Source: Oscillospiraceae bacterium (lineage in GTDB: Bacteria; Bacillota; Clostridia; Oscillospirales; Acutalibacteraceae). From it: DNA of 64,000 nt. The notes beneath the pieces were generated by a model. That model was not told where the DNA came from, searched no databases, and worked only from the letters and a program-made list of their open reading frames with translations. The position numbers and the translations under genes are program-made. Shown here piece by piece: positions 39,830-48,499 of this stretch (its first letter is position 1; each line of letters starts with the position of its first letter). The stretch is from contig CADBBT010000001.1 of assembly GCA_902792985.1 (NCBI GenBank), forward strand, positions 1 to 64,000, written 5' to 3'.

Positions 39830-40348
39830 TCATTCAAAATAGCCTTCCTTTATCAAAAGCTCCAGCACGCGAGCCTCACGTTCGAACATCAGCGCATTGT
39901 ACGGCGTCTGCCCGACATGGCGGTTTTTCTCCACGGCATCTTGCGGCGCAACGAATTCCAGCGTATAGCTTTCCGCGGCTTCATAGGCATCCAGCGCCTG
40001 CTGAACCGTTTCGTTTTCCGCTTCACAGAAATAATAGTAGTTATCCTGCACAAAGCACTCTCGCTCGTCACGTTCGCTTTGCTGAATACGGTGCACATAA
40101 CCATAGGGCCGCACGGTGGACAGACAGATGACCAGCCCCGCTTCTTCACGCGTTTCACGGATCAGGGCGGCAATCGGATCCTCTCCAGCTTCGATCCCTC
40201 CGCCGGGAAATTTGTAATAATCATATTTCAAGCTGTGGATCATAGCGATCTTTCCGTCGCGGATCACGATGCTGCGCGCGGAGTTGCGCACAAAGGTGCG
40301 CGTGCACTGTGCATAATCCTTCGCATCCATTTCGAACAGCAGTCTCAT
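39830..40348 (-). CDS. Nudix hydrolase
   Basis: 172 residues with a complete Nudix box, GGGIEAGEDPIAALIRETREEAGL, following FRN/SARSIVIRDGKIAMI and KFP. It hydrolyses a nucleoside-diphosphate-linked compound; the exact substrate is unreadable. It lies 10 nt after the flavin-reductase gene, so the two are co-transcribed. Confidence 0.9.
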   Translation of the reverse strand: MRLLFEMDAKDYAQCTRTFVRNSARSIVIRDGKIAMIHSLKYDYYKFPGGGIEAGEDPIAALIRETREEAGLVICLSTVRPYGYVHRIQQSERDERECFVQDNYYYFCEAENETVQQALDAYEAAESYTLEFVAPQDAVEKNRHVGQTPYNALMFEREARVLELLIKEGYFE

Positions 40349-40358
40349 GATGCCGTCC

Positions 40359-40925
40359 TTATGCTTTCAGCTTCAGTCCGTCCTTGAACGCTTCACCGAC
40401 ACGCTCTGTCACGCGGTAGTAGCCGTGGGTATAGGGATCGAACGCGATGGCATCCACCAGAGAGATGTCCACCTTGTCGCCGTTCATGACGCGCTCGTCA
40501 GCCGTGACGTTCACGACTTTGCCGATCACACCGAGCCCGTATGCGTTGTCCTGATACTCGATGAATTCGCACTCCAGGCAAAGCGGGAACTCGCAGACGA
40601 TCGGCGCGTCCACATGCGGAGATTTTTCCGCCGTCAGGCCGCTGATTTCGAACTTTTTCGGCTCCTTGTTGCCGGACGCAACGCCGAAATAATCCGCCGC
40701 GATCACATGAGCGGCGTCGGCGATGCTGACTGTGAACGCGCCGCGCGCTTTGATGTTTTGCACGGTCTTGTGCGTCTCGGTCAGATTCAGCGCAACGATA
40801 TCGCGCTCCACCATCGTGCCCCAGGCGGCGTTCATCACGTTGATGCTGCCGTCTTCGTTATATGTGGCGACCATCAGCACGGGCATCGGAAAAATGCCTT
40901 CGGTCAGATTCAGTTTCTTTCTCAT
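40359..40925 (-). CDS. Flavin reductase family protein (FMN-binding)
   Basis: 188 residues of the DIM6/NTAB split-barrel family: PMPVLMVATYNEDGSINVMNAAWGTM, ALNLTETHKTVQNIKARGAFTVSIAD, and EYQDNAYGLGVIGKVVNV. It probably reduces or binds FMN. First gene of an operon with the Nudix and FAD-oxidoreductase genes. Confidence 0.87.
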   Translation of the reverse strand: MRKKLNLTEGIFPMPVLMVATYNEDGSINVMNAAWGTMVERDIVALNLTETHKTVQNIKARGAFTVSIADAAHVIAADYFGVASGNKEPKKFEISGLTAEKSPHVDAPIVCEFPLCLECEFIEYQDNAYGLGVIGKVVNVTADERVMNGDKVDISLVDAIAFDPYTHGYYRVTERVGEAFKDGLKLKA

Positions 40926-40982
40926 TGAAAAAGCCTCTTTTCAAAATAATATTGCGCGAACCGCTGCCGCGCTCAAGCTCAT

Positions 40983-41010
40983 TTTATACTAAACACAGTA
41001 AAAAAGTCAA
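40983..41010 (-). promoter_or_regulatory. Promoter of the flavin reductase operon
   Basis: Minus-strand TTGACT (41005-41010), 16 nt, TATAAA (40983-40988). It overlaps the T-run of the upstream gene's terminator. Confidence 0.6.
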
Positions 41011-41040
41011 GGGATGCCGGCAAAGCTGCGCGGCATCCCC
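41000..41040 (-). terminator. Terminator of the XRE/zinc-ribbon gene
   Basis: Minus-strand stem GGGATGCCG/CGGCATCCC with a CAGCTTTG-type loop, then TTGACTTTTTT. Confidence 0.7.
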
Positions 41041-41045
41041 TGCAC

Positions 41046-41810
41046 TTATCTCTTTTTATACAGCACCAGTTCCGGGGCTTTCCCCTGCGCTTCATAGGTG
41101 CAGATCAGAAGGAAGTCCATGTTCGCCAGCACGCCGAAGCAGCGTTCGCCGCCGAATGTGCTTTCCAACTGCGTGCCGAGGTAGGTCGTTTGATCGTTCA
41201 AAAACTTCACACTTTCGCCGCTCGGGAGCGGATAGGGTAGATTGACGTACTGCCCGACAAGTGCGTTCAGCGTTTCCACCTGCGGCATTCCCTCGATGTG
41301 CAGCGCGTTGATCTCTTCGATCAGCTGCTGCTTGAACGCGTCGAACTGTCCACCGTCGCTGAGCTCCTCATAGCGCTTCCAGTAGTCCAGCGTGGGCAGC
41401 TTTTCCTTGAGATAGGCGCGCACCTGATCTTCGGAAAACTGTTCGTTCGCCATGTGACCGACGCACACATTGATCAGATCGTCCATGTTGCTGTAGGTGT
41501 AAGTGCCGTCCGCAAAGCACCACTGACAATAGTCTTCGTTGATCGAACCGTCCGCGTTTTTGGAAAGGATCGAATCCTCCAACGGCATCCCGCAGCACTG
41601 GCAAATCAACTGGCGCGGTGCGCCGAGCAGCGTGTTGATGGAAACGCCGAACAGATTCGACAGCAGCTTCAGCGTTTCGGTATTCGGCACCGTCTCGCCG
41701 GTTTCCCAACGCGAGACCGCCTGCCGCGTTACAAACACTTTTTCGGCAAGCTCCTCCTGCGAAAGTCCGTGTTTCGTTCTGAGCTCATACAATACCTCTT
41801 TTGTGGTCAT
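41046..41810 (-). CDS. XRE regulator with zinc-ribbon C-terminal domain
   Basis: 254 residues. The N-terminal Cro/C1 helix-turn-helix is LRTKHGLSQEELAEKVFVTRQAVSRWETGETVPNTETLKLLSNLFGVSINTLL. A treble-cleft zinc region follows: CQCCGMPL ... NADGSINEDYCQWCFADGTYTY. It corresponds to the putative zinc-ribbon domain found alone in many clostridial proteins. The last 80 residues (VNLPYPLPSGESVKFL onward) are unassigned. The ATG at 41810 has GGAGGG upstream. The domain pairing suggests a metal- or redox-sensing repressor (inference). Confidence 0.85.
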   Translation of the reverse strand: MTTKEVLYELRTKHGLSQEELAEKVFVTRQAVSRWETGETVPNTETLKLLSNLFGVSINTLLGAPRQLICQCCGMPLEDSILSKNADGSINEDYCQWCFADGTYTYSNMDDLINVCVGHMANEQFSEDQVRAYLKEKLPTLDYWKRYEELSDGGQFDAFKQQLIEEINALHIEGMPQVETLNALVGQYVNLPYPLPSGESVKFLNDQTTYLGTQLESTFGGERCFGVLANMDFLLICTYEAQGKAPELVLYKKR

Positions 41811-41830
41811 AAGCAACCCTCCTTGCCTGC

Positions 41831-41859
41831 ATTATACAACACCTTTGCGCCAAATGCAA
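41831..41859 (-). promoter_or_regulatory. Promoter of the XRE/zinc-ribbon gene
   Basis: Minus-strand TTGCAT (41854-41859), 17 nt, TATAAT (41831-41836). Confidence 0.7.
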
Positions 41860-41896
41860 GCAACGCGCCGTTGCGTCTGCAAAAGCCGCCGCGCAA

Positions 41897-42481
41897 TCAC
41901 AGACGCAGACGAAACAGCCCATGTTGATTGCAGCAGGCGTAAAGCTCTTTGATGCGGCAAAGCTTGAATCTCGCCGCTGCAGTCCCTTCCGGATAGAGCC
42001 TGACCAGCTGCAGCCGGTCGTCTGACACCGCAGCAAGGAAAAGAAGATGGTGCGTTTTCTCCATCGGATGCCCGACGTGCACATAGTATTCATCTTCCAC
42101 GATCTCAATACAAATGCCATGCGCCGCGTCCGGTTCTTCCGCTTCCGCAGGCACAAGCGTGATGCCGCAGCAGCTGACAAGCGCTTCACCGCTGGCGTGG
42201 ATCACATTGCCGCAGATCGGGCAGACGTAGAACTTTCCTTTTCTCATATCTGCAGAGCGGTTGCGGTTTTGCACTTTTGCGCCGGCCAACAGCTCGATCA
42301 CCGAAATATCCAGCGCCTTTGCCAGCGGTTCCAGCAGACTGATGTCGGGAAAGCCCTTTCCGGTTTCCCATTTGCTGACCGCCTTGCTGCTGACATGAAG
42401 AATTGCGGCAAGCTCCTCCTGTGTGAGTTTTTTGTTTTCGCGCAGTCGGCGGATCTCTGCGCCGGTGACATATTGATTCAT
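41897..42481 (-). CDS. XRE regulator fused to a desulfoferrodoxin/superoxide-reductase-like domain
   Basis: 194 residues. Residues 1-70 are an XRE helix-turn-helix (LRENKKLTQEELAAILHVSSKAVSKWETGKGFPDISLLEPLAKALDIS). Residues 84-194 follow the desulfoferrodoxin pattern: CPICGNVIHASGEA...CCG as the rubredoxin-like iron centre, then VHVGHPMEKTHHLLFLAAVSDDRL and ACCNQHGLFRL, matching the His and Cys-x-x-His ligands of superoxide reductase. It may bind iron and sense oxygen or superoxide while acting as a repressor. AAGGAGG precedes the ATG at 42481. Next to another metal-type XRE gene. Confidence 0.8.
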   Translation of the reverse strand: MNQYVTGAEIRRLRENKKLTQEELAAILHVSSKAVSKWETGKGFPDISLLEPLAKALDISVIELLAGAKVQNRNRSADMRKGKFYVCPICGNVIHASGEALVSCCGITLVPAEAEEPDAAHGICIEIVEDEYYVHVGHPMEKTHHLLFLAAVSDDRLQLVRLYPEGTAAARFKLCRIKELYACCNQHGLFRLRL

Positions 42482-42794
42482 TCCAGTCGCCTCCTTACGG
42501 AAACATCGTACCACAAAGAAAAGAAAAAAGCTACCTACGCAGCGTGGGATGCGGCACAGCGGCCGCATTTTTGGGCGAAAGCAGCTTTTGAAAGGCAGGA
42601 AAAGCGAAGGCTAGCACCCCTCAGCAGGCGACGATTCGATTCCATGTCCTGCTTCTTTTATGTCGTATATCGCGTGAAAACACGCCAGATGCAAGCGCGA
42701 CAAACAGGAATCTGCCGCGCTCTATTGCAGCGGGACCGCATCGGGGAACCGTAAGATGCCGCGGGAACGAAAAGGGTCTTTTCCTATCCGGTCT

Positions 42795-44738
42795 TTAAAA
42801 GCAGTCGATTACCCGATCACCTTTTCTAACGAATGCGACAAATTCATTGATTTCTGCATTCACAGTATGCCAGCCTTTGCTGAAAGCTTCTTTTGTTTTT
42901 GTCAAAACCCATCCGTCTTCGGGCAGATATACGTTTTTTACGGTTTGACCTCTGTTTACAATCGGCGCGAAGAGAATGTCGTTACCGAACATATACTGTT
43001 CGCCGAGCGAATAACAGGTTTCGTCCTCCGGATAATCAAAGAACATCGGCCTCATTACGGGATAACCTTTTTTGGACGCAATTTGCATCTGCTTTTCAAT
43101 ATACGGTCTTAAACGTTCGCGCAAAAGGACGAGATCTTTGAGTACAGGGAAGTTTCTTTCACCGAAACTCCATATTTCGTTCGGATCTCCGGACGGCTCT
43201 TTAACGTTCCGCTTCTTTTCGCCGTGACGGTTTCTGTTGCCGTGAACACGCATCACCGGTGAAAAAACGCCGTACTGGAACCAGCGCACAATCAGCTCCC
43301 TGAATTCCTCGCTTGTGGTGTCACCGCCCCAAAAGCCGCCGATATCCGTATTCCACCAAGGAATGCCGCACACAGACATATTTAGCCCTGCTTTCACCTG
43401 TTGCGAAAGGCTTTCAAATGTTGAAGGAATATCGCCGCTCCATACAAGCGCACCGAATCTCTGTGCACCGAGATACGCCGCCCTGGTGAGGACAACGGGC
43501 GTCTCGCCCATTTTTTGGAACCCGTCATAAGCCATTTTTGCGTAGAAGTACGGATACACAAGTCCGTATTCATCGCCCCTGCCGATATGAAAAAGCAGAT
43601 TTTCAAAATGTTCGGGATGTATTTCGGGCTCAGCCTCGTCAAACCACAAACCGTCAACGCCGTTATCAAGATAATTTTCCTTAATCTTTGAAAACACAAA
43701 CGCTCTTGTTTCAGGATTTGTTACGTCGATTTCCGCCTGCGGACCGTAAAAATCGAATACCCTGTTTGAGCCCCTGGTTGTTCGTATCAGCATATTGTTA
43801 TCGCGCATATACCGGTAATTTTCCGATTTTTCGTTTACAGTCGGCCACACCGACACCACCAGTTTTGTACCCATGCTGTGAAGTTCGTCTGTCATTGCTT
43901 TTATATCAGGCCAATATGTCGGGTCAAATTTGTAATCGCCCTGCTCGGTCCAGTGAAAATAGTCGGCAACAATTACCGCAAGAGGGACGTTTTCTTTTTT
44001 ATAACGTCTTGCAACTTCGAGCAGGTCCTCCTGTGTTTCATAGCGCAGCCTGCTCTGCCAGAACCCCGTTGCCCAATGAGGCATTATAGGAGCATGGCCC
44101 GTAAGATCGGCAAGCGCTTCGCTTACCTCTTTCGGATTTCCAGCTATAACGACAAAATCGATTTTTCTTGTTGCGTCTGCACTCCAGCGGGTTCTGTTTT
44201 CTGAAAGCTCAACGGTTCCGGTGGAAGGGTTGTTCCATAAAAAGCCGTAGCCGAGCGAAGAGAAGACAAAAGGTATTGTGCATTTTGCATTGACATGACG
44301 CAGGTCAAACGAGCAGCCTTTCAGATCGAATTTATCGGTCGCTTCGTGACCGAGTCCGTAAAAGTGTTCGCCCTCGTTGCTTTTAAAGGTTATCCTTGCA
44401 GACCACAGACCGTCTTTTCGCACATAGTTGCGGTATCCGTCATGAAAAGCAAGTTCTTCTTTTTCTTCAATGATCACCTTTTCGTCATTATAGAAAGTAA
44501 GCTTGCCGTTTCTTTCAAGCTGGATTTTGAGCTTGCCAACTCGCATAAAAACACAATAGTCTTTGTCCTCAAATTCCGCCTTAGCGCTTTGGGGCATCAG
44601 GGTAAAGCTTTCGTTAAACTCTCTGCAGTCGGGGAACGCCTCAAAACGAATTGCATTGTCATGGCAGGGTGTAATTCTCAGCAGCTCATTGCTTCGTGTA
44701 AACAGAATGCTGTTGTTAACAAGTTTTGTATTATACAT
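42795..44738 (-). CDS. Glycoside hydrolase family 31 (alpha-glucosidase/alpha-xylosidase type)
   Basis: 647 residues, no signal peptide, so cytoplasmic. The N-terminal beta-sandwich includes GEHFYGLGHEATDKFDLKG. The TIM barrel has the nucleophile Asp367 in GLWFDEAEPE and the acid/base Asp436 in WSGDIPST. ADYFHWTEQGDYKFDPTYWPD and GIPWWNTDIGGFWGG are typical of GH31 enzymes acting on alpha-linked oligosaccharides; substrate is not resolved between glucosides and xylosides. The gene is less GC-rich than the genes to its left. It has its own promoter and no linked transporter. Confidence 0.92.
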   Translation of the reverse strand: MYNTKLVNNSILFTRSNELLRITPCHDNAIRFEAFPDCREFNESFTLMPQSAKAEFEDKDYCVFMRVGKLKIQLERNGKLTFYNDEKVIIEEKEELAFHDGYRNYVRKDGLWSARITFKSNEGEHFYGLGHEATDKFDLKGCSFDLRHVNAKCTIPFVFSSLGYGFLWNNPSTGTVELSENRTRWSADATRKIDFVVIAGNPKEVSEALADLTGHAPIMPHWATGFWQSRLRYETQEDLLEVARRYKKENVPLAVIVADYFHWTEQGDYKFDPTYWPDIKAMTDELHSMGTKLVVSVWPTVNEKSENYRYMRDNNMLIRTTRGSNRVFDFYGPQAEIDVTNPETRAFVFSKIKENYLDNGVDGLWFDEAEPEIHPEHFENLLFHIGRGDEYGLVYPYFYAKMAYDGFQKMGETPVVLTRAAYLGAQRFGALVWSGDIPSTFESLSQQVKAGLNMSVCGIPWWNTDIGGFWGGDTTSEEFRELIVRWFQYGVFSPVMRVHGNRNRHGEKKRNVKEPSGDPNEIWSFGERNFPVLKDLVLLRERLRPYIEKQMQIASKKGYPVMRPMFFDYPEDETCYSLGEQYMFGNDILFAPIVNRGQTVKNVYLPEDGWVLTKTKEAFSKGWHTVNAEINEFVAFVRKGDRVIDCF

Positions 44739-44778
44739 TTTTTGCCTCCCGTAAATGACTTAAAATCTCTTTTGCAGC

Positions 44779-44816
44779 GTTTATAAACAGTATACAACAA
44801 AATATTATAAAATCAA
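44779..44816 (-). promoter_or_regulatory. Promoter and palindrome of the GH31 gene
   Basis: Minus-strand TTGATT (44811-44816), 16 nt, TATACT (44789-44794). The perfect palindrome GTTTATAAAC (44779-44788) covers the expected transcription start and is a good operator candidate. Confidence 0.6.
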
Positions 44817-45060
44817 CCGAGGAACGGCAAAAAACGTCTGCACATTCATTTTTTCACGGAACAGCAGGCGTCCTTATCTTACGCATTCTTTTGTATGGGA
44901 ATGAAATGAAGCCGGTACGGTAAACTGCGCCGAACAAAGCGAAATCGCGCCATAAACAATCAGTTCCGAAGAAGCGCCTTTATGAGTGAAGCAACCTCAT
45001 TTCTTCATTTGCCTCGAAGAGACTTTTTTCATGTCTATGGGATACGGAAAAGATGGGCTT
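44817..45060. other. Gene-free stretch at the left edge of the accessory island
   Basis: No credible gene, RNA or strong repeat is seen here between the GH31 promoter and the repeat array at 45095. Base composition is mixed. If the island boundary on this side is precise, it probably falls within this stretch or the following repeat. Confidence 0.4.
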
Positions 45061-45094
45061 GTGTTTTTGATATATGGATTCGAACGCTTGCATT

Positions 45095-45196
45095 CTTCGG
45101 TGAAACATCACGCTACATCCGCAGGCATTTCACACGCCGAAAGCGTATTTCACGCCCGAAGGACATTTCACAAATTCCGAAAGGGATTTTTCGTTG
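45095..45196. repeat. Imperfect ~18-bp tandem repeats (ATTTCAC...CCGAAAG type)
   Basis: Units of the form (G)CATTTCACACGCCGAAA, GTATTTCACGCCCGAAG, ACATTTCACAAATTCCGAAA and GGATTTTTCG follow each other at 45124-45196, and a related CTTCGGTGAAACATC lies before them. Such GC/AT-mixed arrays occur at element edges in these genomes. The array overlaps the 3' end of the recombinase frame. Confidence 0.6.
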
Positions 45197-46739
45197 AAAA
45201 AAGGACTTGCAAAGCAAGCCCTTTTTCTGGTGGCGCAGATGCAATCAAAGACGAACTCGCTTTTTCCCCTTCAGGTTCTTCGGCCTGATCCAGTCCTTCT
45301 TCAATTTCGTCAAGCGGAATTTCAAGGGTTTGCTGGCTTTTGTTCCCTGCATTAAAGATCAACGTAAAACGATCGTCATACAGATAAATGGCGTTGACAA
45401 AAATGTTGATCAGCGCCCTGCGATTCTGCACATCGCGCATGTAACGCGATTTCACATAATCCAAAAAAGCAAAGACTTGCGGCTCAGTCAAAATCAGCCG
45501 GTTGCTTTCTTCAATAGCAAGTTGATCCTCCAGTTCTGCCTTTTCTACCATATACTTGTCAAGGCGCTCATAACCCGCTTTAATGTCTTTGATCTGTCGG
45601 CGCTCGATATCAACCCAAAGGTTTTCAATGACTCTGTCGAGTTCTGCTATCTGCTTTTTCAGTGCTTTGACAGGGACCGCGTCACTGCCCTCATTGCATG
45701 CCAGCGCGACCTGCTGGGCAATATAAACCATGTTTTCATCGGTCAGCAGTTTTGCGCATGCTTCAACGACTTTATCTTCAATGATTTCCTTTTGGATGAT
45801 CTTTTTATCGCACTGTTTCTTTCTCGCATTTTTGCAAATGTAATAGTGATATTGCTTTCCAAGTTTGCCTGTTCCGCTGTAACCGATCATCATTTCCCGA
45901 CAATGACCGCAGAACAGTTTTGTTGTCAGCAAGTATTCTTCCTTGCCGCGGGAGCGCGCAGGTGCGGCTTTGTTCTTATCCAGCATCGCCTGCACACGAT
46001 AAAACAGATCGTCTTCCAAAATGCGCGGCATGCCGCCCGGCGTCTCCTGCCCCTGATAAATATAAGTGCCGATATATCGCTTGTTGCGCAGGATGCGTCC
46101 GATACTGTTCTGATTAAACGGCTTTCCTTTCGATGTTGTCAGTTTGCGGTTGTTCAAGTCACGCACAATCTCGGCTGCCTTTTCCCCTGCCGCATACCGT
46201 TCATAAATCTCGCGGACAATAGCCGCTTCTGTCTCATCCACATAGAAACGCTGCTTGCTGTCCACCTTGAACCCAAGACCGGGGTTGCTGCCGGTTGACA
46301 GACACTTTTCTGCGTTAAGGCTCATGCCGCGACGTATCTTCTGTGAAAGTTCGGCGGAATAGTATTCGGCCATGCTTTCCAACACGCCCTCGATCAGAAT
46401 TCCGGACGGATCATCGCTGATATTCTCCCGCGCAGAGATCACACGCACGCCGTTTTTCTTCAACTTTGCCTTGTTGATGGCACTGTCGTAACGGTTGCGC
46501 GCGAAGCGGTCAAGCTGATAAACCAACACGCCCTCAAAGGTATGTTTATCGCTGTCGGCAATCATGCGCTGAAACGCCGCGCGGCTGTCGTTGGTGCCGG
46601 TCTGCGCACGATCAATGTATTCGCCGACTACGATGTGTCCGTTGTTGGCAGCAAACTCATTGCATACTTTCAACTGTCCTTCAATGGACTGCTCTCTTTG
46701 GTTATGGCTGGAAAACCGAGCATAGATTACAACCTTCAC
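45168..46739 (-). CDS. Large serine recombinase
   Basis: 523 residues of the resolvase-plus-recombinase family that integrates and excises mobile elements. The catalytic Ser10 lies in YARFSSHNQREQSIEGQ; DRFARNRYDS and AEYYSAELSQKIRRGM belong to the resolvase core. The recombinase domain has AAIVREIYERYAAGEKAAEIVRDLNN and NSIGRILRNKRYIG. The zinc-ribbon domain has FCGHC and CKNARKKQC, followed by a coiled coil. Translation starts with GTG, with GGAGGTG just upstream. The last ~20 residues run through a hairpin and the repeat array, so the natural end may have been altered at recombination. Confidence 0.93.
   Translation of the reverse strand: MKVVIYARFSSHNQREQSIEGQLKVCNEFAANNGHIVVGEYIDRAQTGTNDSRAAFQRMIADSDKHTFEGVLVYQLDRFARNRYDSAINKAKLKKNGVRVISARENISDDPSGILIEGVLESMAEYYSAELSQKIRRGMSLNAEKCLSTGSNPGLGFKVDSKQRFYVDETEAAIVREIYERYAAGEKAAEIVRDLNNRKLTTSKGKPFNQNSIGRILRNKRYIGTYIYQGQETPGGMPRILEDDLFYRVQAMLDKNKAAPARSRGKEEYLLTTKLFCGHCREMMIGYSGTGKLGKQYHYYICKNARKKQCDKKIIQKEIIEDKVVEACAKLLTDENMVYIAQQVALACNEGSDAVPVKALKKQIAELDRVIENLWVDIERRQIKDIKAGYERLDKYMVEKAELEDQLAIEESNRLILTEPQVFAFLDYVKSRYMRDVQNRRALINIFVNAIYLYDDRFTLIFNAGNKSQQTLEIPLDEIEEGLDQAEEPEGEKASSSLIASAPPEKGLALQVLFSTKNPFRNL
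45197..45228. terminator. Hairpin overlapping the recombinase 3' end
   Basis: AAAAAGGACTTGC and GCAAGCCCTTTTT pair around AAA, with one mismatch. It has poly-T on one side and poly-A on the other, so it can terminate in both directions, but it lies inside the last codons of the recombinase frame. Confidence 0.55.
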
Positions 46740-46848
46740 AGCGGCACCTCCTTTTGGGTCGTTTTTCTTTTTTACGGGTCGAAGGGTGTCCCTTCAACGG
46801 AATCGTGGTGACACGATTCAATGCTTGTTAAGACAATACCGATTCCAT

Positions 46849-48273
46849 TTACAACATATCAGACGGCTGAACAAGAACGATATTGCCTTCGTTTTTCGCC
46901 GCGGTTTTTACAGCATCTGTGAACCCGCCGAGGGAGAAAAGATAGTAAAAGATGGTTCCTTTTCGCTCATGTTTCGTTTTCAGTTTTTCAAGTTCATGCA
47001 AGTCAAACGCTTCATTTCTGAACTTGCATTCGCCAATGATGAAACTCTTTTGGCCTTCGTCACACGCCAAAATATCGATCTCTTCCGGCGATGAAAACAG
47101 TTTTCCGTCTGCATCTTTGTGCGTCACATTGCCCCACCAGCGGCCAATGGAAATGAAAGAAAACGGGAGCGCTTCCTCTCTGTTTTTCAGTCTCAGATAC
47201 CGGATCGAAACCTCTTCAAAAGCCTTGGATGCGAACTTGTGCAGGTCTTTTTTGATCACCTGCCGCCAGATGATTTCCGCGTCACCTTGCTCCAATTCCG
47301 ACATATATTTATACGCATATGCAAACCAAAATCGGAAAAAGTTATCGCTGATTCTGTACTCGCCGACATTCTTTTTTGTTTTATCTTTGGCAGTAGTCAG
47401 CACCGGGAACTCACGAATCACAAAACCAAGTTCCAAAAGATTTTTCAGATAAACGCTTGTCTTGCTGCTTTCCATTTGCGCGCGCGCACAAATCTCGCCG
47501 AACTTGCAGCTGCCGTATGCGATCGTTTCCAAAAGGGTGATATACGCCGCCGGCTCACGCAATTCCTGATGCAGAATGTACTCAACTTCGTTGAACAAAG
47601 CAGTGCCTTTTGTCAGGATTTTTTCTTTGATATTGCTCTCCAAACTCTCTTTCGGATCGAACTGTTTTAGATAATGCGGGATACCGCCAAGGATCGAATA
47701 CGCAAGTATTTTATCTTCATCATTATACTTCGGGAAGAACTTAACCGCGTCTTCAAACGGCATGGGTTCCAGTTTGTAAATCCCTGTCGCGCGTCCGTAA
47801 AGCGGATTCTTCACGCCAAGCAATTCATCCTCAATAAAGCTGATGGAGCTGCCGCTGATGATCAGCATGATATTTGCGTTACGCAATTTGTGATCCCACA
47901 GATTCTGAATCACAGACGGGATGCTCTTATCCCCTTTGCACATATATGGAAATTCATCGATTACAATCACCGTTTTCTCTTCGCCGGGAAGGTCGCCGAA
48001 AGAGGAAAAAAGATCTTCCCAATCCGCAAAACGGCGAATCGTTTTTTGCATCGCAGGCGCGAAATCAAGCAGCGCGTCCGAAAAAGAGGTGAACTGTTTC
48101 CGGTCGGTATATTCATTACAGATATAAAAGAAATGCGGTTTATCTTTACAGAATTCCGTCAGTAATTCCGTCTTGCCGACACGGCGCCTGCCATAGACGA
48201 CAATGAATTCTGCCTGGTCGCTTTCATATCTTTTATTTAAAAATTCAAGCTCTTTTTCTCTGCCGATAAACAT
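46849..48273 (-). CDS. AAA ATPase with DUF234-type nuclease-like C-terminus
   Basis: 474 residues. The ATPase half begins FIGREKELEFLNKRYES and contains Walker A YGRRRVGKTELL, Walker B TVIVIDEFPYM and sensor LIISGSSISFI. A winged-helix middle follows (ESSKTSVYLKNLLELGFV, YRISDNFFRFWFAYAY). The C-terminal DUF234 region has EEIDILACDEGQKSFIIGECKF, which fits a PD-(D/E)xK fold. These ATPases are common in archaea and gut bacteria; the role is unknown. It has its own strong promoter. Between the recombinase and the R-M operon. Confidence 0.83.
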   Translation of the reverse strand: MFIGREKELEFLNKRYESDQAEFIVVYGRRRVGKTELLTEFCKDKPHFFYICNEYTDRKQFTSFSDALLDFAPAMQKTIRRFADWEDLFSSFGDLPGEEKTVIVIDEFPYMCKGDKSIPSVIQNLWDHKLRNANIMLIISGSSISFIEDELLGVKNPLYGRATGIYKLEPMPFEDAVKFFPKYNDEDKILAYSILGGIPHYLKQFDPKESLESNIKEKILTKGTALFNEVEYILHQELREPAAYITLLETIAYGSCKFGEICARAQMESSKTSVYLKNLLELGFVIREFPVLTTAKDKTKKNVGEYRISDNFFRFWFAYAYKYMSELEQGDAEIIWRQVIKKDLHKFASKAFEEVSIRYLRLKNREEALPFSFISIGRWWGNVTHKDADGKLFSSPEEIDILACDEGQKSFIIGECKFRNEAFDLHELEKLKTKHERKGTIFYYLFSLGGFTDAVKTAAKNEGNIVLVQPSDML

Positions 48274-48326
48274 AATAAACCCTCGCGAAAATGTTGATAA
48301 TTATATTTTACCTAATTTCGATTATA

Positions 48327-48355
48327 ATTATATAGCAACACAATTGTTTTGTCAA
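48327..48355 (-). promoter_or_regulatory. Promoter of the DUF234-type ATPase
   Basis: Minus-strand TTGACA (48350-48355), 17 nt, TATAAT (48327-48332). Confidence 0.8.
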
Positions 48356-48428
48356 TACCTTTTTTCAAAAACTTATAATTGAAATTTGAACGGTTTTGTG
48401 TAATTATAGTCTTGTCTTACCGAGCATT

Positions 48429-48448
48429 GAATTGTGATATCACAATTC
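48429..48448. repeat. Perfect 20-bp palindrome
   Basis: GAATTGTGATATCACAATTC is its own reverse complement over all 20 bases. It lies 52 bp before the small gene at 48500 and could be an operator or a recombination or replication-protein site. A second hairpin (CAGGGG/CCCCTG, 48456-48475) follows at once. Confidence 0.75.
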
Positions 48449-48499
48449 GACTTGTCAGGGGCAGTCCCTCCCCTGGAACCCCAATAAGGAAGTGGTTAA

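Noticed and set aside
45124..45196. CRISPR-like array
   Set aside because: Units are imperfect, lack constant-length unique spacers and there are no cas genes; it is a degenerate tandem repeat.
45215..45250. A possible second copy of the tmRNA 3' end (TGGTGG...GCAGATGC) at the recombinase end, as an attachment site
   Set aside because: Only about seven bases match in a row with the tmRNA 3' end at 59511. That is too little to claim a duplication.
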